From: Afifella marina DSM 2698
GTDB taxonomy: Bacteria > Pseudomonadota > Alphaproteobacteria > Rhizobiales > Afifellaceae
DNA length: 64,000 nt
Direction of reading: 5' to 3'
Assembly: GCF_900102695.1 (NCBI RefSeq)
Contig: NZ_FMVW01000003.1
Location: forward strand, 124,001 to 188,000
Positions 24,333 through 32,388 of this stretch are shown here, one piece after another. The position numbers and the translations under genes were made by a program. The notes below the pieces were generated by a model. It did not search any database, was not told the origin of the DNA, and worked only from the letters and a program-made list of their open reading frames with translations. The first letter of the stretch is position 1; each line of letters starts with the position of its first letter.

Positions 24333-25376
24333 TCAGCGGATCACCGCCGGCCGCGCCTGCGGCAGGGTATGCGGCATCGACGGCGCGCCGGGCGCCCCGA
24401 CATCGGGGCGCAGCGCCACGGCCTTGGCCGCCACGTCGGCTGGAACATCGTCGCCATAGGCGGCAAGTGCCGTGATCGCGCCAGGCTTGTCGCCTGCAGC
24501 CAGAATCTGGCGGCAGGCATTGGGCAGATCGTCGAGCGTCGTTTCGCGCTTCTTCGCCGGCTTCTTGCCGGGCTTTGCGGGACGATAGGGTTCCTTCGAA
24601 TACCACCAGGCGAGCGGTGCGCCGCAGCCGTCGTCCTTGCCCGTCGCGCGCTGAGGCTCACAGCCCGGCGACCCCTTCGGGCAGACGAGGCGCACATGGA
24701 TATGCTCGTTATGGCCCCAATAGGGACGCACCTTGGCAAGCCATGAGCGATCGCCGGTCGCCGTCTCGCAGAGCTTCTTCTTGATGCCGGGCGCGACGAA
24801 GATGCGCTGGACCTCGGGATAGGATGCGGCACGCTTGATGAGCCTTGCATGCGCATTCGTCCAGCGTCGCGGATCGACCTCGTGTGGTCCGACCTCCACG
24901 ACGGGAATGGCCGACATCGTCTCGCGCTCCTTCGCCGGCAACCGGCGCTGCGGCATCGGCTGCAGCCAGATGTCGATGTCGAGACCGACCTGATGCGAGG
25001 CATGGCCTGACACCATCGGGCCGCCGCGCGGCTGCGACATGTCACCGAGGAGAAGCCCCGGCCAACCGTCCTTGGTGGCGGCCTCGCGCCCCAGCCATTC
25101 GATGAAATGAATGAGGTTCGGATGGCCCCAGATGCGGTTTCTCGACAGGCGCATCGCCTGCCAATAGGGACCGTCGACGGTGATCGCCTCGCCGCCCGCC
25201 AGACACCCCTTGGAATAAAAGCCGACCGCCGCGGCGCGCCCGTCGGAAGGGAGCTTGGCGGCGCCGAAATAACGCTTGGCCGGAACCTGGTCTGCCAGAC
25301 CAACGGCCGGAAAGCCCCCGACGAACAAGGCGCTGAGGGTGAAGACCAAGCATTTGACGAATCGCAGCATTGGCAA
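24333..25376 (-). CDS. mepA: penicillin-insensitive murein endopeptidase
   Basis: The 347-residue protein is a LAS-type (M74) zinc metallopeptidase that cuts D-Ala-mDAP crosslinks in peptidoglycan. The metal and catalytic sites are visible as GHASHQVGLDIDIW in the first half and HNEHIHVRLVCP towards the C terminus. The N terminus is a signal peptide (residues 1-28), and LPSDGRAAAVGFYSKGCLAG follows as in E. coli MepA. The length exceeds the E. coli protein (274) because of a C-terminal extension of about 70 residues (from the RETTLDDLPNAC region) that I do not recognise. It is transcribed away from a GT2 gene, with 108 bp between starts. Confidence 0.93.
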   Translation of the reverse strand: MPMLRFVKCLVFTLSALFVGGFPAVGLADQVPAKRYFGAAKLPSDGRAAAVGFYSKGCLAGGEAITVDGPYWQAMRLSRNRIWGHPNLIHFIEWLGREAATKDGWPGLLLGDMSQPRGGPMVSGHASHQVGLDIDIWLQPMPQRRLPAKERETMSAIPVVEVGPHEVDPRRWTNAHARLIKRAASYPEVQRIFVAPGIKKKLCETATGDRSWLAKVRPYWGHNEHIHVRLVCPKGSPGCEPQRATGKDDGCGAPLAWWYSKEPYRPAKPGKKPAKKRETTLDDLPNACRQILAAGDKPGAITALAAYGDDVPADVAAKAVALRPDVGAPGAPSMPHTLPQARPAVIR

Positions 25377-25484
25377 ATGCTATCACGCCGGCAGCGAGTT
25401 CCGAAGCCGACGCCTTACTCTCCTTTAACGCTTTAGAAGCTATCTTTGCCTTGGGTTTGCGCGGCATTAAGGGGAAGCGTCGAA

Positions 25485-26420
25485 ATGAGCGAGTTTACCG
25501 CCTGCGAGGGCCTCGGCGTCGCCGTGCTTCTGCCGTGTCGCGATCAGGCGACCACCATCGAGAGCGTGGTCCGCGGCTTCCGTGGAGCCTTGCCCGATGC
25601 TCGCATCTACGTCTTCGACGAGAATTCCTCCGACGACACCGCCCGTCAGGCGAGAAAGGCCGGCGCACGCGTTCTGCGCGGCCCGAGCCATGCGCCAAAC
25701 CATGCCCCAAACCAGGCGGTCTGGCGCATGTTCGCCGATATCGACGCCGACATCTATCTTCTCGCCGCGGGCGACGGCTCCTGCGATCCGGCCGATGCGA
25801 GCTCGCTCATCAATGCGCTTTTGACGGAACGCGTCGATATGGTGGTCGGCACCTCGGCGGCGCTCGGCGGTTGTGGCGCCGACGAGATGCGCCATGGCGG
25901 CGGCGTCTTCGACCTCTACCGACGCTTCTTCGGCACCGGCTTTTCGGCGCGCACCTCGATCTACCGCGCCCTCAGCCGCCGCTTCGTCAAGAGCTTCCCG
26001 CCGGTCTCCGAAGGCCTCTCCCCGCAAACCGAATTGTCGCTGCATGCGAGCGAACTCATGGTGCCGGTCGCCAGCCTGTCGCTCGATGGCGGCCAAAGCG
26101 CCAGCGAGCGGAAGCCGGCAGAAAACGTGCGTCACGCTATGGGCGAAGTCGCCACCTTCCTGCGTGTCATGCAGATCGCGCGCCCGCTTCCCCTCTTCGG
26201 CGTCGCGGGTCTCCTTCTCGGCCTCCTCGGCCTCCTCACAGCGCTGCCGGCGCTCGCCGACGGCGATTCCGTGCAGGCTGGCGCGGTTCTTTCCGCGAGC
26301 GCTTTCGTGCTTGCCGGAATCTCCCTTTCCTGCGGCCTTATTCTGGAGAGCCTGCGCCGATCTCGGCTCGAACAGAAGCGCATCCTGTTTCTGAGCGTGC
26401 CGGCGCTTCCCATTCAGTAG
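25485..26420 (+). CDS. glycosyltransferase family 2 with C-terminal membrane anchor
   Basis: This 311-residue protein has a GT2 core: GVAVLLPCRDQATTIESVV (about 11-29), the nucleotide-binding FDENSSDDT (44-52) and AAGDGSCDP in place of the usual DAD. Two hydrophobic helices follow at about 237-257 and 264-287, as in polyprenyl-phosphate glycosyltransferases of the DPM1/GtrB kind. It probably moves a sugar onto a polyprenyl phosphate. The ATG at 25485 follows AAGGGG at a good distance; upstream in-frame codons belong to the mepA promoter region. It is a single gene unit and its sugar is unknown. Confidence 0.82.
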   Translation: MSEFTACEGLGVAVLLPCRDQATTIESVVRGFRGALPDARIYVFDENSSDDTARQARKAGARVLRGPSHAPNHAPNQAVWRMFADIDADIYLLAAGDGSCDPADASSLINALLTERVDMVVGTSAALGGCGADEMRHGGGVFDLYRRFFGTGFSARTSIYRALSRRFVKSFPPVSEGLSPQTELSLHASELMVPVASLSLDGGQSASERKPAENVRHAMGEVATFLRVMQIARPLPLFGVAGLLLGLLGLLTALPALADGDSVQAGAVLSASAFVLAGISLSCGLILESLRRSRLEQKRILFLSVPALPIQ

Positions 26421-26454
26421 CCCGGTTCGCCCCCAAAGCCCGCTGTCGCGGCGG

Positions 26455-27750
26455 CTACTGGCAGATGCGGTAGCCGTTGCTCCGTTCCTTCAGATCGAAA
26501 TGGAAATGCGTGGCATGGGCGGCATTGGCGCCAGGCCCGAGGACTGTGGTGAAATGCTCGCACGCCCCTTCGCGGATCCGCTTCTGAAACCGGCTCGCGG
26601 CGGCCTCGGCATCATCGCGCTCTTTCACGGTAATCGGCGAACGGCTCTTGAAGGTGATGGCGCTGACGTCGATCGCATTGGCGAGCGCGTGCTCTGAGAT
26701 CTTCGCACCCGGACGATTGTAGCGCGTACGGCACACATAGCCGGAGGCCTGGGTCACGCCGCGCAATTCGGCGCCATCGAGAAGCTCGTCGGCGGCGGGC
26801 TTCACGACCTCCTTCAGCCAGATGGCGAGCGCTTCTGTCACCGCGCAATTGAGCGTGACGGGAGGAGAGATCGCAACGCCTGGGGCAAGTTCCTCGACCT
26901 CGATCGGATGGGCGATGTCGCAGGCGCCGCCATCGGCGATCGCAGGCTCCTCCCTGAACTCCACACCGAGAGCTCTGAGGCGCCAGACGCATTGGCGAAA
27001 ATCCTCCGCCGCAGCCGCCTTTGCCGCCTCGTCCTCTTCCGACGCCTTTGTGGCACCTTCGGAAGCATCCTCGTCCGCTTCACCCTCCGGCGCCGCAGGG
27101 CGCTCAGCAGGCCCCTCAGACGGGTTCTTGGCCGGCACCTGCGATGGGGGCTGAGCAATCAGCGGCTCCACCGGCTCTGGCGCATCCTCCGGGCGAGCCT
27201 CGGGAATGGACGGCGCCGCTTTGGCGGCATCCTCGTCCGCGGGAGCATCACCCGTCTCGCCCGGCTTCTCGCCCGCCTTCGCGTCCTGAGGTGTCTCACC
27301 TTGGCCTTCGGTGCCCGTCTCAGCTTCAGATGCGCCCGTATCCTTCGGAGCTTGATCTGCTTGCGCGTCGCCTGGAGATGGCACAGCCGGTCCATCCTCG
27401 TTTTCGGGCTCGGGCGCGTCTTCCGTCGCCGGCGATGCAGATCCGTCGTCCGTCTCTTTCTCGTCCGCCCTATCCGCCTCACCCTGTGGCCGGATATCCG
27501 GCACAGGTGGGGCCGGGCCCGCGTCCTCGCTCGATCCTTCCGGCCGCGGCTTCGGTGTCGCGGGGGCGCCGTCCGTCTTGCCCGCGGGAGAAGGTGAAGC
27601 GGACGGCTGAGCCGCCGCGGCAGTCCCTTCCGCATCCGCAGCCTCCGCCGGGCGCGGCTGAGGCTTCAGCGGGGGTGTCTCGGCCCCCGCTGTGCCGACG
27701 CCTAGCGCCAGCATCACCACGAAACCCCAGACAGGAAGATGGCTAGTCAA
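26455..27750 (-). CDS. extensin-like domain protein with long acidic low-complexity region
   Basis: The 431-residue protein has a signal peptide, then about 220 residues of Pro/Glu/Ala/Asp-rich low complexity, and a C-terminal extensin-like domain (PF06904 type) from about residue 245. That domain contains the family cysteines (QCVWRL, GYVCRTRYN, GACEHFTT) and the segments ISEHALANAIDVS and ATHFHFDLKE. The H-x6-D plus HFHFD pattern resembles LAS metallopeptidases such as VanY/MepA, so a cell-wall peptidase role is plausible; this is inference. Its start overlaps the end of the L,D-transpeptidase gene by 8 bp, so the two are translationally coupled and both likely act in the periplasm on peptidoglycan. 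Confidence 0.78.
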   Translation of the reverse strand: MTSHLPVWGFVVMLALGVGTAGAETPPLKPQPRPAEAADAEGTAAAAQPSASPSPAGKTDGAPATPKPRPEGSSEDAGPAPPVPDIRPQGEADRADEKETDDGSASPATEDAPEPENEDGPAVPSPGDAQADQAPKDTGASEAETGTEGQGETPQDAKAGEKPGETGDAPADEDAAKAAPSIPEARPEDAPEPVEPLIAQPPSQVPAKNPSEGPAERPAAPEGEADEDASEGATKASEEDEAAKAAAAEDFRQCVWRLRALGVEFREEPAIADGGACDIAHPIEVEELAPGVAISPPVTLNCAVTEALAIWLKEVVKPAADELLDGAELRGVTQASGYVCRTRYNRPGAKISEHALANAIDVSAITFKSRSPITVKERDDAEAAASRFQKRIREGACEHFTTVLGPGANAAHATHFHFDLKERSNGYRICQ

Positions 27751-29092
27751 GGAATTCCACCTTCGTGCCGGGCTTCACCATATGGGCGAGCTCCGTGGCA
27801 TCCCAGTTCGTCAGACGCACGCAGCCATGCGAAAACGTCTTGTCGATCGCCTCCGGCGCAGGCGTGCCGTGAATGCCATAGGTCGGCTTCGACAGATCGA
27901 TCCAGACCGACCCGACCGGCCCGTTGGGACCCGGCGGGATCGTCAGGACATCGCGATTTTCGCCCTGCTGGAAGTTGACGTCTGGCCGGTAGGTGTAGGT
28001 CGGATCTAAGGCGACGCCTTCCACCTCGACCGTGCCGCTCGGCGACGGCGTATCGGAACTGCCGATGGTGGCGGGATAGACGACGAGGAGCCGGCCTGCG
28101 CTGTCATAGCCGCGCAGAGCGGCGAGCCCCTTATCGGCCTCGATCCGCACCACCTCGCCTTGGACATCGCCACCCGGCGCCGCCACGGCGATCGTCGTGC
28201 CCGGCACGGAGAAATTGGCCTGAGGGTTGAGCGCCTTCAGAAAACCCTCGTCCATATGAAAGCGCTCGGCGAGCATTTCCGACGGGCTCGTAAACGAGAG
28301 GCGCTCCATCGCCGCCTTCTCGCGGTAATCGGACGGGATCGAAGGAGCAAAGGGCCCAGCCACATCCTCTTCGGTGATGCGGTATTGGGCGATGACGGGC
28401 GTCGTATCGTTTTGCGCGATCTCCGCCCACAAGGTCGCGGAAAGCTGCCCGTCCGGGACCTCTTCGCGCGACAATTGAAAATTCTGCACCGCCTTTTGGA
28501 CGTTGTCGCCCCAATAGCCGTCGATCACGCCGGGCGAAATTCCGGCCCGGTCGAGAAGCACCTGCAGCTTCACGATGAACGGATCGCGGTGCTTGGCGAC
28601 GAAGACGTGGTCCGCAGCGAAGGTCGCGGCGTTGATCGTCTCGGGCGTAACCAAAGGGGCCGCCATCTCCTGCTCGCCGAGAGGCACCGCTTGAAACGGC
28701 TCCGTCGCGGTGCCGGTCGGCGCATTGCCTAAAGCCGGATCATTCGCAGACGGCTGGGCCGGCGCGGGCGACTGGGTCTCAGGCAATGGGGAGGCAGGCG
28801 ACGGGGAGGCAGGCGGTGGAGCAACAGGCGGCGGAGCAGGATCGACGGTGACGGGCGGCGCGGACGGCGCCGGAACGACCGGCGGAGGCGGCGCCGTGGG
28901 AGAAGGAGCTGCGGGGGGCGGCGGTGCCGGCTCTCCCGGCGCCGGGGCCGGACCGAGAAGCACGGACCCCGGTGAAACGCCGGGCGGTGCTTCAAGCACC
29001 TCCTGCGACACGGCCGGCGGGATGAGAAAGGAAACGGCGGTGACAACGAGAGCGGCCCGAAGGCCAAAGCTGCAGACAAAGCGGATGGACAT
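27743..29092 (-). CDS. L,D-transpeptidase with peptidoglycan-binding and Pro-rich regions
   Basis: The 449-residue protein begins with a signal peptide (MSIRFVCSFGLRAALVVTAV), then a Pro/Ala-rich linker of about 90 residues, a PG-binding-like domain (FIVKLQVLLDRAG, VQKAVQNFQLS) and a C-terminal YkuD catalytic domain. The active site reads HGTPAPEAIDKTFSHGCVRL, with the nucleophilic Cys in SHGCVR. It should form 3-3 crosslinks or attach proteins to peptidoglycan. The ATG at 29092 is chosen because it starts the signal peptide; a longer upstream frame has no such start. It is the first gene of a pair with the extensin-like protein. Confidence 0.9.
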   Translation of the reverse strand: MSIRFVCSFGLRAALVVTAVSFLIPPAVSQEVLEAPPGVSPGSVLLGPAPAPGEPAPPPPAAPSPTAPPPPVVPAPSAPPVTVDPAPPPVAPPPASPSPASPLPETQSPAPAQPSANDPALGNAPTGTATEPFQAVPLGEQEMAAPLVTPETINAATFAADHVFVAKHRDPFIVKLQVLLDRAGISPGVIDGYWGDNVQKAVQNFQLSREEVPDGQLSATLWAEIAQNDTTPVIAQYRITEEDVAGPFAPSIPSDYREKAAMERLSFTSPSEMLAERFHMDEGFLKALNPQANFSVPGTTIAVAAPGGDVQGEVVRIEADKGLAALRGYDSAGRLLVVYPATIGSSDTPSPSGTVEVEGVALDPTYTYRPDVNFQQGENRDVLTIPPGPNGPVGSVWIDLSKPTYGIHGTPAPEAIDKTFSHGCVRLTNWDATELAHMVKPGTKVEFLD

Positions 29093-29320
29093 CAAAGAGG
29101 ATCGGAAAATTCTTGTTTCAGTTGAAGGACAAACGCCGATCCTCTCGAAACGCTCCCTTGTGGCTGCGAGCGGCCGCGCCGCCGTTTTCAGCCGGTCGCT
29201 CTGGGCAGACATCGACAGCACCTCGCCAAACGCCGCACAGACCGGTGGGAACAAGGCGTCAGCGCGGCGGTTAATTCGGTCAGGTGCAACGACACCTGAA
29301 CCTACCGGAGAATTTCCACC

Positions 29321-29497
29321 ATGCTGAAATGGGCCCTTATCTTTGCCGTGATCGCGGTTATCGCTGGCGCACTCGGCTTCAGCGGCATCGCTGCGGGCGC
29401 TGCGACGATCGCGCGCTTCCTGTTCTTCATCTTCCTGGTCATCGCCGTCATCTTCTTCGTCCTGATGCTTCTGGGCGTCGGCGCCGTGGCGGTTTAA
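29321..29497 (+). CDS. DUF1328 small membrane protein (YtjA family)
   Basis: This 58-residue peptide starts [20 protein letters not shown] and continues [20 protein letters not shown], matching the DUF1328/YtjA family of two-helix inner-membrane peptides found in many proteobacteria. The first helix spans about 5-25 and the second about 33-57. The ATG at 29321 lies 8 bases after a CGGAG-like site. A strong terminator follows at 29554-29583, so it is a single-gene unit, divergent from the L,D-transpeptidase. Related genes are often stress induced, but the function is unknown. Confidence 0.88.
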   Translation: MLKWALIFAVIAVIAGALGFSGIAAGAATIARFLFFIFLVIAVIFFVLMLLGVGAVAV

Positions 29498-29553
29498 GGA
29501 CGGGTTTTGCGCAGGGCCGTGCCCGGCGCGGCCTGCGCCTCCCTCAAAACGAC

Positions 29554-29583
29554 AAAGGGCTCTGCCGCGGCAGAGCCCTTTTT
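29554..29583 (+). terminator. rho-independent terminator of the DUF1328 gene
   Basis: AAAGGGCTCTGC, a CGCG loop and GCAGAGCCCTTT form a 12-bp perfect stem followed by more T. It lies 57 bp after the DUF1328 stop. The A run before and T run after make it potentially bidirectional, so it may also stop transcription of the nuclease gene arriving from the right. Confidence 0.92.
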
Positions 29584-29601
29584 GTTGCCGGCGTCGGCGT
29601 T

Positions 29602-29648
29602 TGGCGCCTAACCGCCGATGATGTCGCCGCCGTTCGGGTGCAACACCT
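29602..29648 (-). repeat. left copy of a 47-bp duplicated SDR gene 3' end
   Basis: This 47-bp stretch matches 30733-30779 at 43 of 47 positions in the same orientation. Read on the minus strand it encodes VLHPNGGDIIGG followed by a TAG, the last residues of an SDR like the one at 30739-31599, which ends VLHPNGGAVVGG. No rest of an SDR gene is attached: it stops 6 bp from the nuclease stop codon. It is therefore a displaced gene end, and the distal boundary of an insertion. Confidence 0.88.
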
Positions 29649-29654
29649 AACGCG

Positions 29655-30617
29655 TCAATCGCGGTCGGGCGCGTCCGAGGGGCGGGCTGCCTCATACCAT
29701 TCGAGGAGACGCTTCATCGCGTCGAAAGCTTCCCTGGCAATCAGCTCATTAAAGCCATCCGATTGCCGCATTTCCGGCACCCTAAGGGAGATCTGGAGGC
29801 CGTCCTTCTTACTTCCGTAGTCTTCCGCGATTCCGTCTTGCAGCCGGATTTGGAGCAAGCGAGCTTTCTCTTTCTCCTCAATAGGCGAAAAGACAAGATC
29901 GACCCGTCCGGACGGGTCGTGCACCGACGTCCACAGGCGATGTCTCAGCCAAACCCCAGCCGGCATCATGCGGTGGCGAATTGGCTCGATCCATGAATCG
30001 CCATCGTAATACGCGCGTCGCAACCACGGAAAGGTGAGGCCCGCGCTTTGGTTGGCCCAGAATGCTTCGGCGAACTTCAAATACTGGGACCGAAGGCTGT
30101 GCATCGCGGGATCTGGGACCTGCACACCCGACGCGTTTTTCTTTGCGATCGCCCGTTGGATGATTTTTCGGCGATATGCGCGCCGCACGGGATCGGCAGC
30201 CTCAATGAGCTCAGCAACAGCTTCCAGGGGGATCGCGCAATCATAAAGATCCCGTTCGCCTCCGTAGGCCGCGGGGGCGACCAGGATGCAGTAAACCGCG
30301 TCCCAGTCTCCACCGCGCAACCGTTGAGCATACCGACGATAGCGTTCTGCCTGACGGACTCCCGGCTGAGCCGTTATCTTGTCTTCAATGAGGAGCGCGA
30401 TCTGCTTGCTTTGTGCGCTCCCCTTTACCAGCAAATCCCCGAAGCCCTCACCGCCGAGGCTCGGCTCCGGAATAGCCTCTACAACATGGAAACCTGGCGC
30501 CAAGAGGCCGCATTCCGCCAAGAACCTCTCTCCGAACGTTAGATCGCAACAGAACTCTTCCGCCAGGAGATGGTCGATCTCGACCTCCTGGGCAGATTTG
30601 CGCAATATCTCCGTCAT
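29655..30617 (-). CDS. PD-(D/E)XK superfamily nuclease, lone inserted gene
   Basis: The 320-residue protein has a PD-(D/E)XK type core: GFGDLLV with Asp61, then LLIEDKI with Glu78 and Lys80, followed by the helix QAERYRRYAQRL with the supporting Gln89. This is the catalytic pattern of restriction-like nucleases. The C-terminal 200 residues are unlike any domain I know and may bind DNA or a partner. There is no methyltransferase or specificity gene beside it. Its GC content (about 55%) is clearly below that of its neighbours, and it is bounded on both sides by a 47-bp duplicated SDR gene end, indicating horizontal acquisition. I took the ATG at 30617; a TTG at 30638 in the same frame is an alternative. 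Confidence 0.75.
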   Translation of the reverse strand: MTEILRKSAQEVEIDHLLAEEFCCDLTFGERFLAECGLLAPGFHVVEAIPEPSLGGEGFGDLLVKGSAQSKQIALLIEDKITAQPGVRQAERYRRYAQRLRGGDWDAVYCILVAPAAYGGERDLYDCAIPLEAVAELIEAADPVRRAYRRKIIQRAIAKKNASGVQVPDPAMHSLRSQYLKFAEAFWANQSAGLTFPWLRRAYYDGDSWIEPIRHRMMPAGVWLRHRLWTSVHDPSGRVDLVFSPIEEKEKARLLQIRLQDGIAEDYGSKKDGLQISLRVPEMRQSDGFNELIAREAFDAMKRLLEWYEAARPSDAPDRD

Positions 30618-30732
30618 CGTCTTCCGGCTGGCTTCCAATTCCGCACTTTTGATGAAAAGCCTCGGGATTTGTTGCTCGTCGTCAAGGTCTGCTATGACGC
30701 AACTTCCGGCGGAAATGTGCGGGCTACATCCA

Positions 30733-30779
30733 TGGCGCCTAACCGCCGACGACGGCGCCGCCGTTCGGGTGCAGCACCT
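30733..30779 (-). repeat. right copy of the 47-bp duplicated SDR gene 3' end
   Basis: This is the functional 3' end of the SDR gene (stop at 30739-30741) and matches 29602-29648 at 43 of 47 positions. The four differences include changes that turn GGAVVGG into GGDIIGG, so the two copies have different histories, as expected if the insertion brought its own version of the gene end and thereby kept the SDR reading frame intact. Confidence 0.88.
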
Positions 30780-31599
30780 GGCCGGTCATGTAGGAGGAAT
30801 CGGCGCAGGCGAGGAAGAGCACCGCGGGCGCCACTTCGTTCGGTTGCCCGGCACGGCCCATCGGCTGGTTGGCCCCGAAATTCGCCACCTTGTCGGGCGG
30901 AAAGCTCGCCGGAATGAGCGGCGTCCAGATCGGGCCCGGCGCTACGCCGTTCACACGGATGCCCTTGTCGGCAAGGTTCTTCGACAACGAGCGGGTGAGC
31001 GCCAGGATGGCCCCCTTGGTCGAGGCGTAATCCATCAAAACCGGCTGGCCGCGATAGGCGGTGATCGACGTCAGATTGACGATCGCATCACCCTTCTTCA
31101 GATGCGGCAGAGCCGCCTGCGTGATGAAGAAGATGCCGAAAATGTTCGTGCGGAAGGTGCGCGTCAGCTGGGCTTCGGAGATCTCTTCGAGCTCCTCGGC
31201 CATATGCTGCTCGCCGGCATCGTTGACGAGAACATCGAGGCGGTCGAATTCTGACACCGTCTTAGCGACGACCTCGTCGCAAAAGCTCTTGTCGCCGATA
31301 TCGCCGCGGAAGGCGATCGCCTTGCCGCCCTCCTCTTCGATCAACCGGCGGGTCTTTTCGGCGTCTTCGTCCTTGTCGCGATAAACGAAGGCGATTTTGG
31401 CACCCTCGCGCGCAAAGAGGATCGATGTCGCACGTCCAATGCCCGAATCGCCGCCGGTGATGAGCGCGACCTTATCCTTGAGCCGTCCAGAGCCCGGATA
31501 ACGGGGCATGTAATCCGGCTCGGGCATCATCTTGTGCTCGTCGCCCGGCTGATGTTCCTGCGCCTGCGGCGGACGCTCGGTGTCGTGCCTGTCGCTCAT
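30739..31599 (-). CDS. SDR family oxidoreductase (YghA-like)
   Basis: The 286-residue enzyme has a 40-residue hydrophilic N-terminal extension, then the cofactor loop TGGDSGIGR (about 48-56), VNDAG in place of NNAG, and the catalytic set Ser178, Tyr191 and Lys195 in YASTKG. The conserved C-terminal GQVLHPNGG is present. It belongs to the group of YghA/YdaD general-stress SDRs using NADP(H), with aldehydes or ketones as likely substrates. Its 3' end is duplicated on the far side of the nuclease gene at 29602-29648, so the last 14 or so codons may derive from the inserted element. It is otherwise a single-gene unit, divergent from a LysE exporter gene. Confidence 0.9.
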   Translation of the reverse strand: MSDRHDTERPPQAQEHQPGDEHKMMPEPDYMPRYPGSGRLKDKVALITGGDSGIGRATSILFAREGAKIAFVYRDKDEDAEKTRRLIEEEGGKAIAFRGDIGDKSFCDEVVAKTVSEFDRLDVLVNDAGEQHMAEELEEISEAQLTRTFRTNIFGIFFITQAALPHLKKGDAIVNLTSITAYRGQPVLMDYASTKGAILALTRSLSKNLADKGIRVNGVAPGPIWTPLIPASFPPDKVANFGANQPMGRAGQPNEVAPAVLFLACADSSYMTGQVLHPNGGAVVGG

Positions 31600-31750
31600 G
31601 GCTTTTCTCCCTCATTCTTGAGGGGAAGCGAAGCGGGCGGGTGCGGTTCCGCACGTCGCGACGAAACAGCTGAGACGGCTAGTTACCGGCTCGCCGGGCA
31701 CGCGAACTTCGGCTAGCCTTAGAGGCTCTGTCGCAAAGGCCCTCGACCCG

Positions 31751-32374
31751 ATGCTCCTTGATCCTCTGACCCTCACGCTTTTTGCGGGCGTCCTCCTCGT
31801 CAATGCCGGGACGCCGGGCCCCAGCGTCACGGCCCTCGTGTCGCGCGTTCTGACCCGCGGTTGGCGCGACGTCCTGCCTTTTGCAGCCGCGATGTGGATC
31901 GGAGAGGTTCTGTGGCTCGCCGCGGCGGTTTTCGGGCTCGCAACCCTCGCGGCGAGCTTCTTCTGGGCCTTCGCGCTCGTCAAATTCGCCGGCGCCGCCT
32001 ATCTCGTCTATCTCGCCGTCAAGACGTGGAATGCGCCAGCAAGATCGGAACCGGATCAGGACGCGATGTCGCCGCGCGGTTCGGCTCTCAAAATGTTTCT
32101 TGCGGGCTTCGCGGTGACGATGGGCAATCCGAAGATCATGGTCTTCTATCTCGCCCTCTTGCCCAACCTTCTCGATCTGGAAAGCCTGAGCCTCGTCGGC
32201 TGGGGGGAGCTGTCGCTCACCCTTCTTCTCGTGCTCGCGGCAATCGACCTCAGCTACATCGCCCTTGCCGGCCAGGCGCGTCGCTTCCTGCAGAAGCCCG
32301 CTGCCCGCCGTATCGTCAACCGGATCAGCGCCCTTTTCCTCGGCGGCGCCGCTGCGGCGATCGCGACCCGATAG
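31751..32374 (+). CDS. LysE family amino-acid exporter
   Basis: This 207-residue protein has six hydrophobic segments and the family start GVLLVNAGTPGPSVTALVSR (about 15-34), where the TPGP motif is diagnostic of the LysE/RhtB superfamily. AGFAVTMGNPKIMVFYLALLP, also a family hallmark, lies near residue 117. It should export an amino acid or a related compound by proton exchange. No regulator is adjacent; the SDR gene is divergent at 150 bp and lepA converges with a 14-bp gap. Confidence 0.92.
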   Translation: MLLDPLTLTLFAGVLLVNAGTPGPSVTALVSRVLTRGWRDVLPFAAAMWIGEVLWLAAAVFGLATLAASFFWAFALVKFAGAAYLVYLAVKTWNAPARSEPDQDAMSPRGSALKMFLAGFAVTMGNPKIMVFYLALLPNLLDLESLSLVGWGELSLTLLLVLAAIDLSYIALAGQARRFLQKPAARRIVNRISALFLGGAAAAIATR

Positions 32375-32388
32375 ACCCTTCAGTCAGT

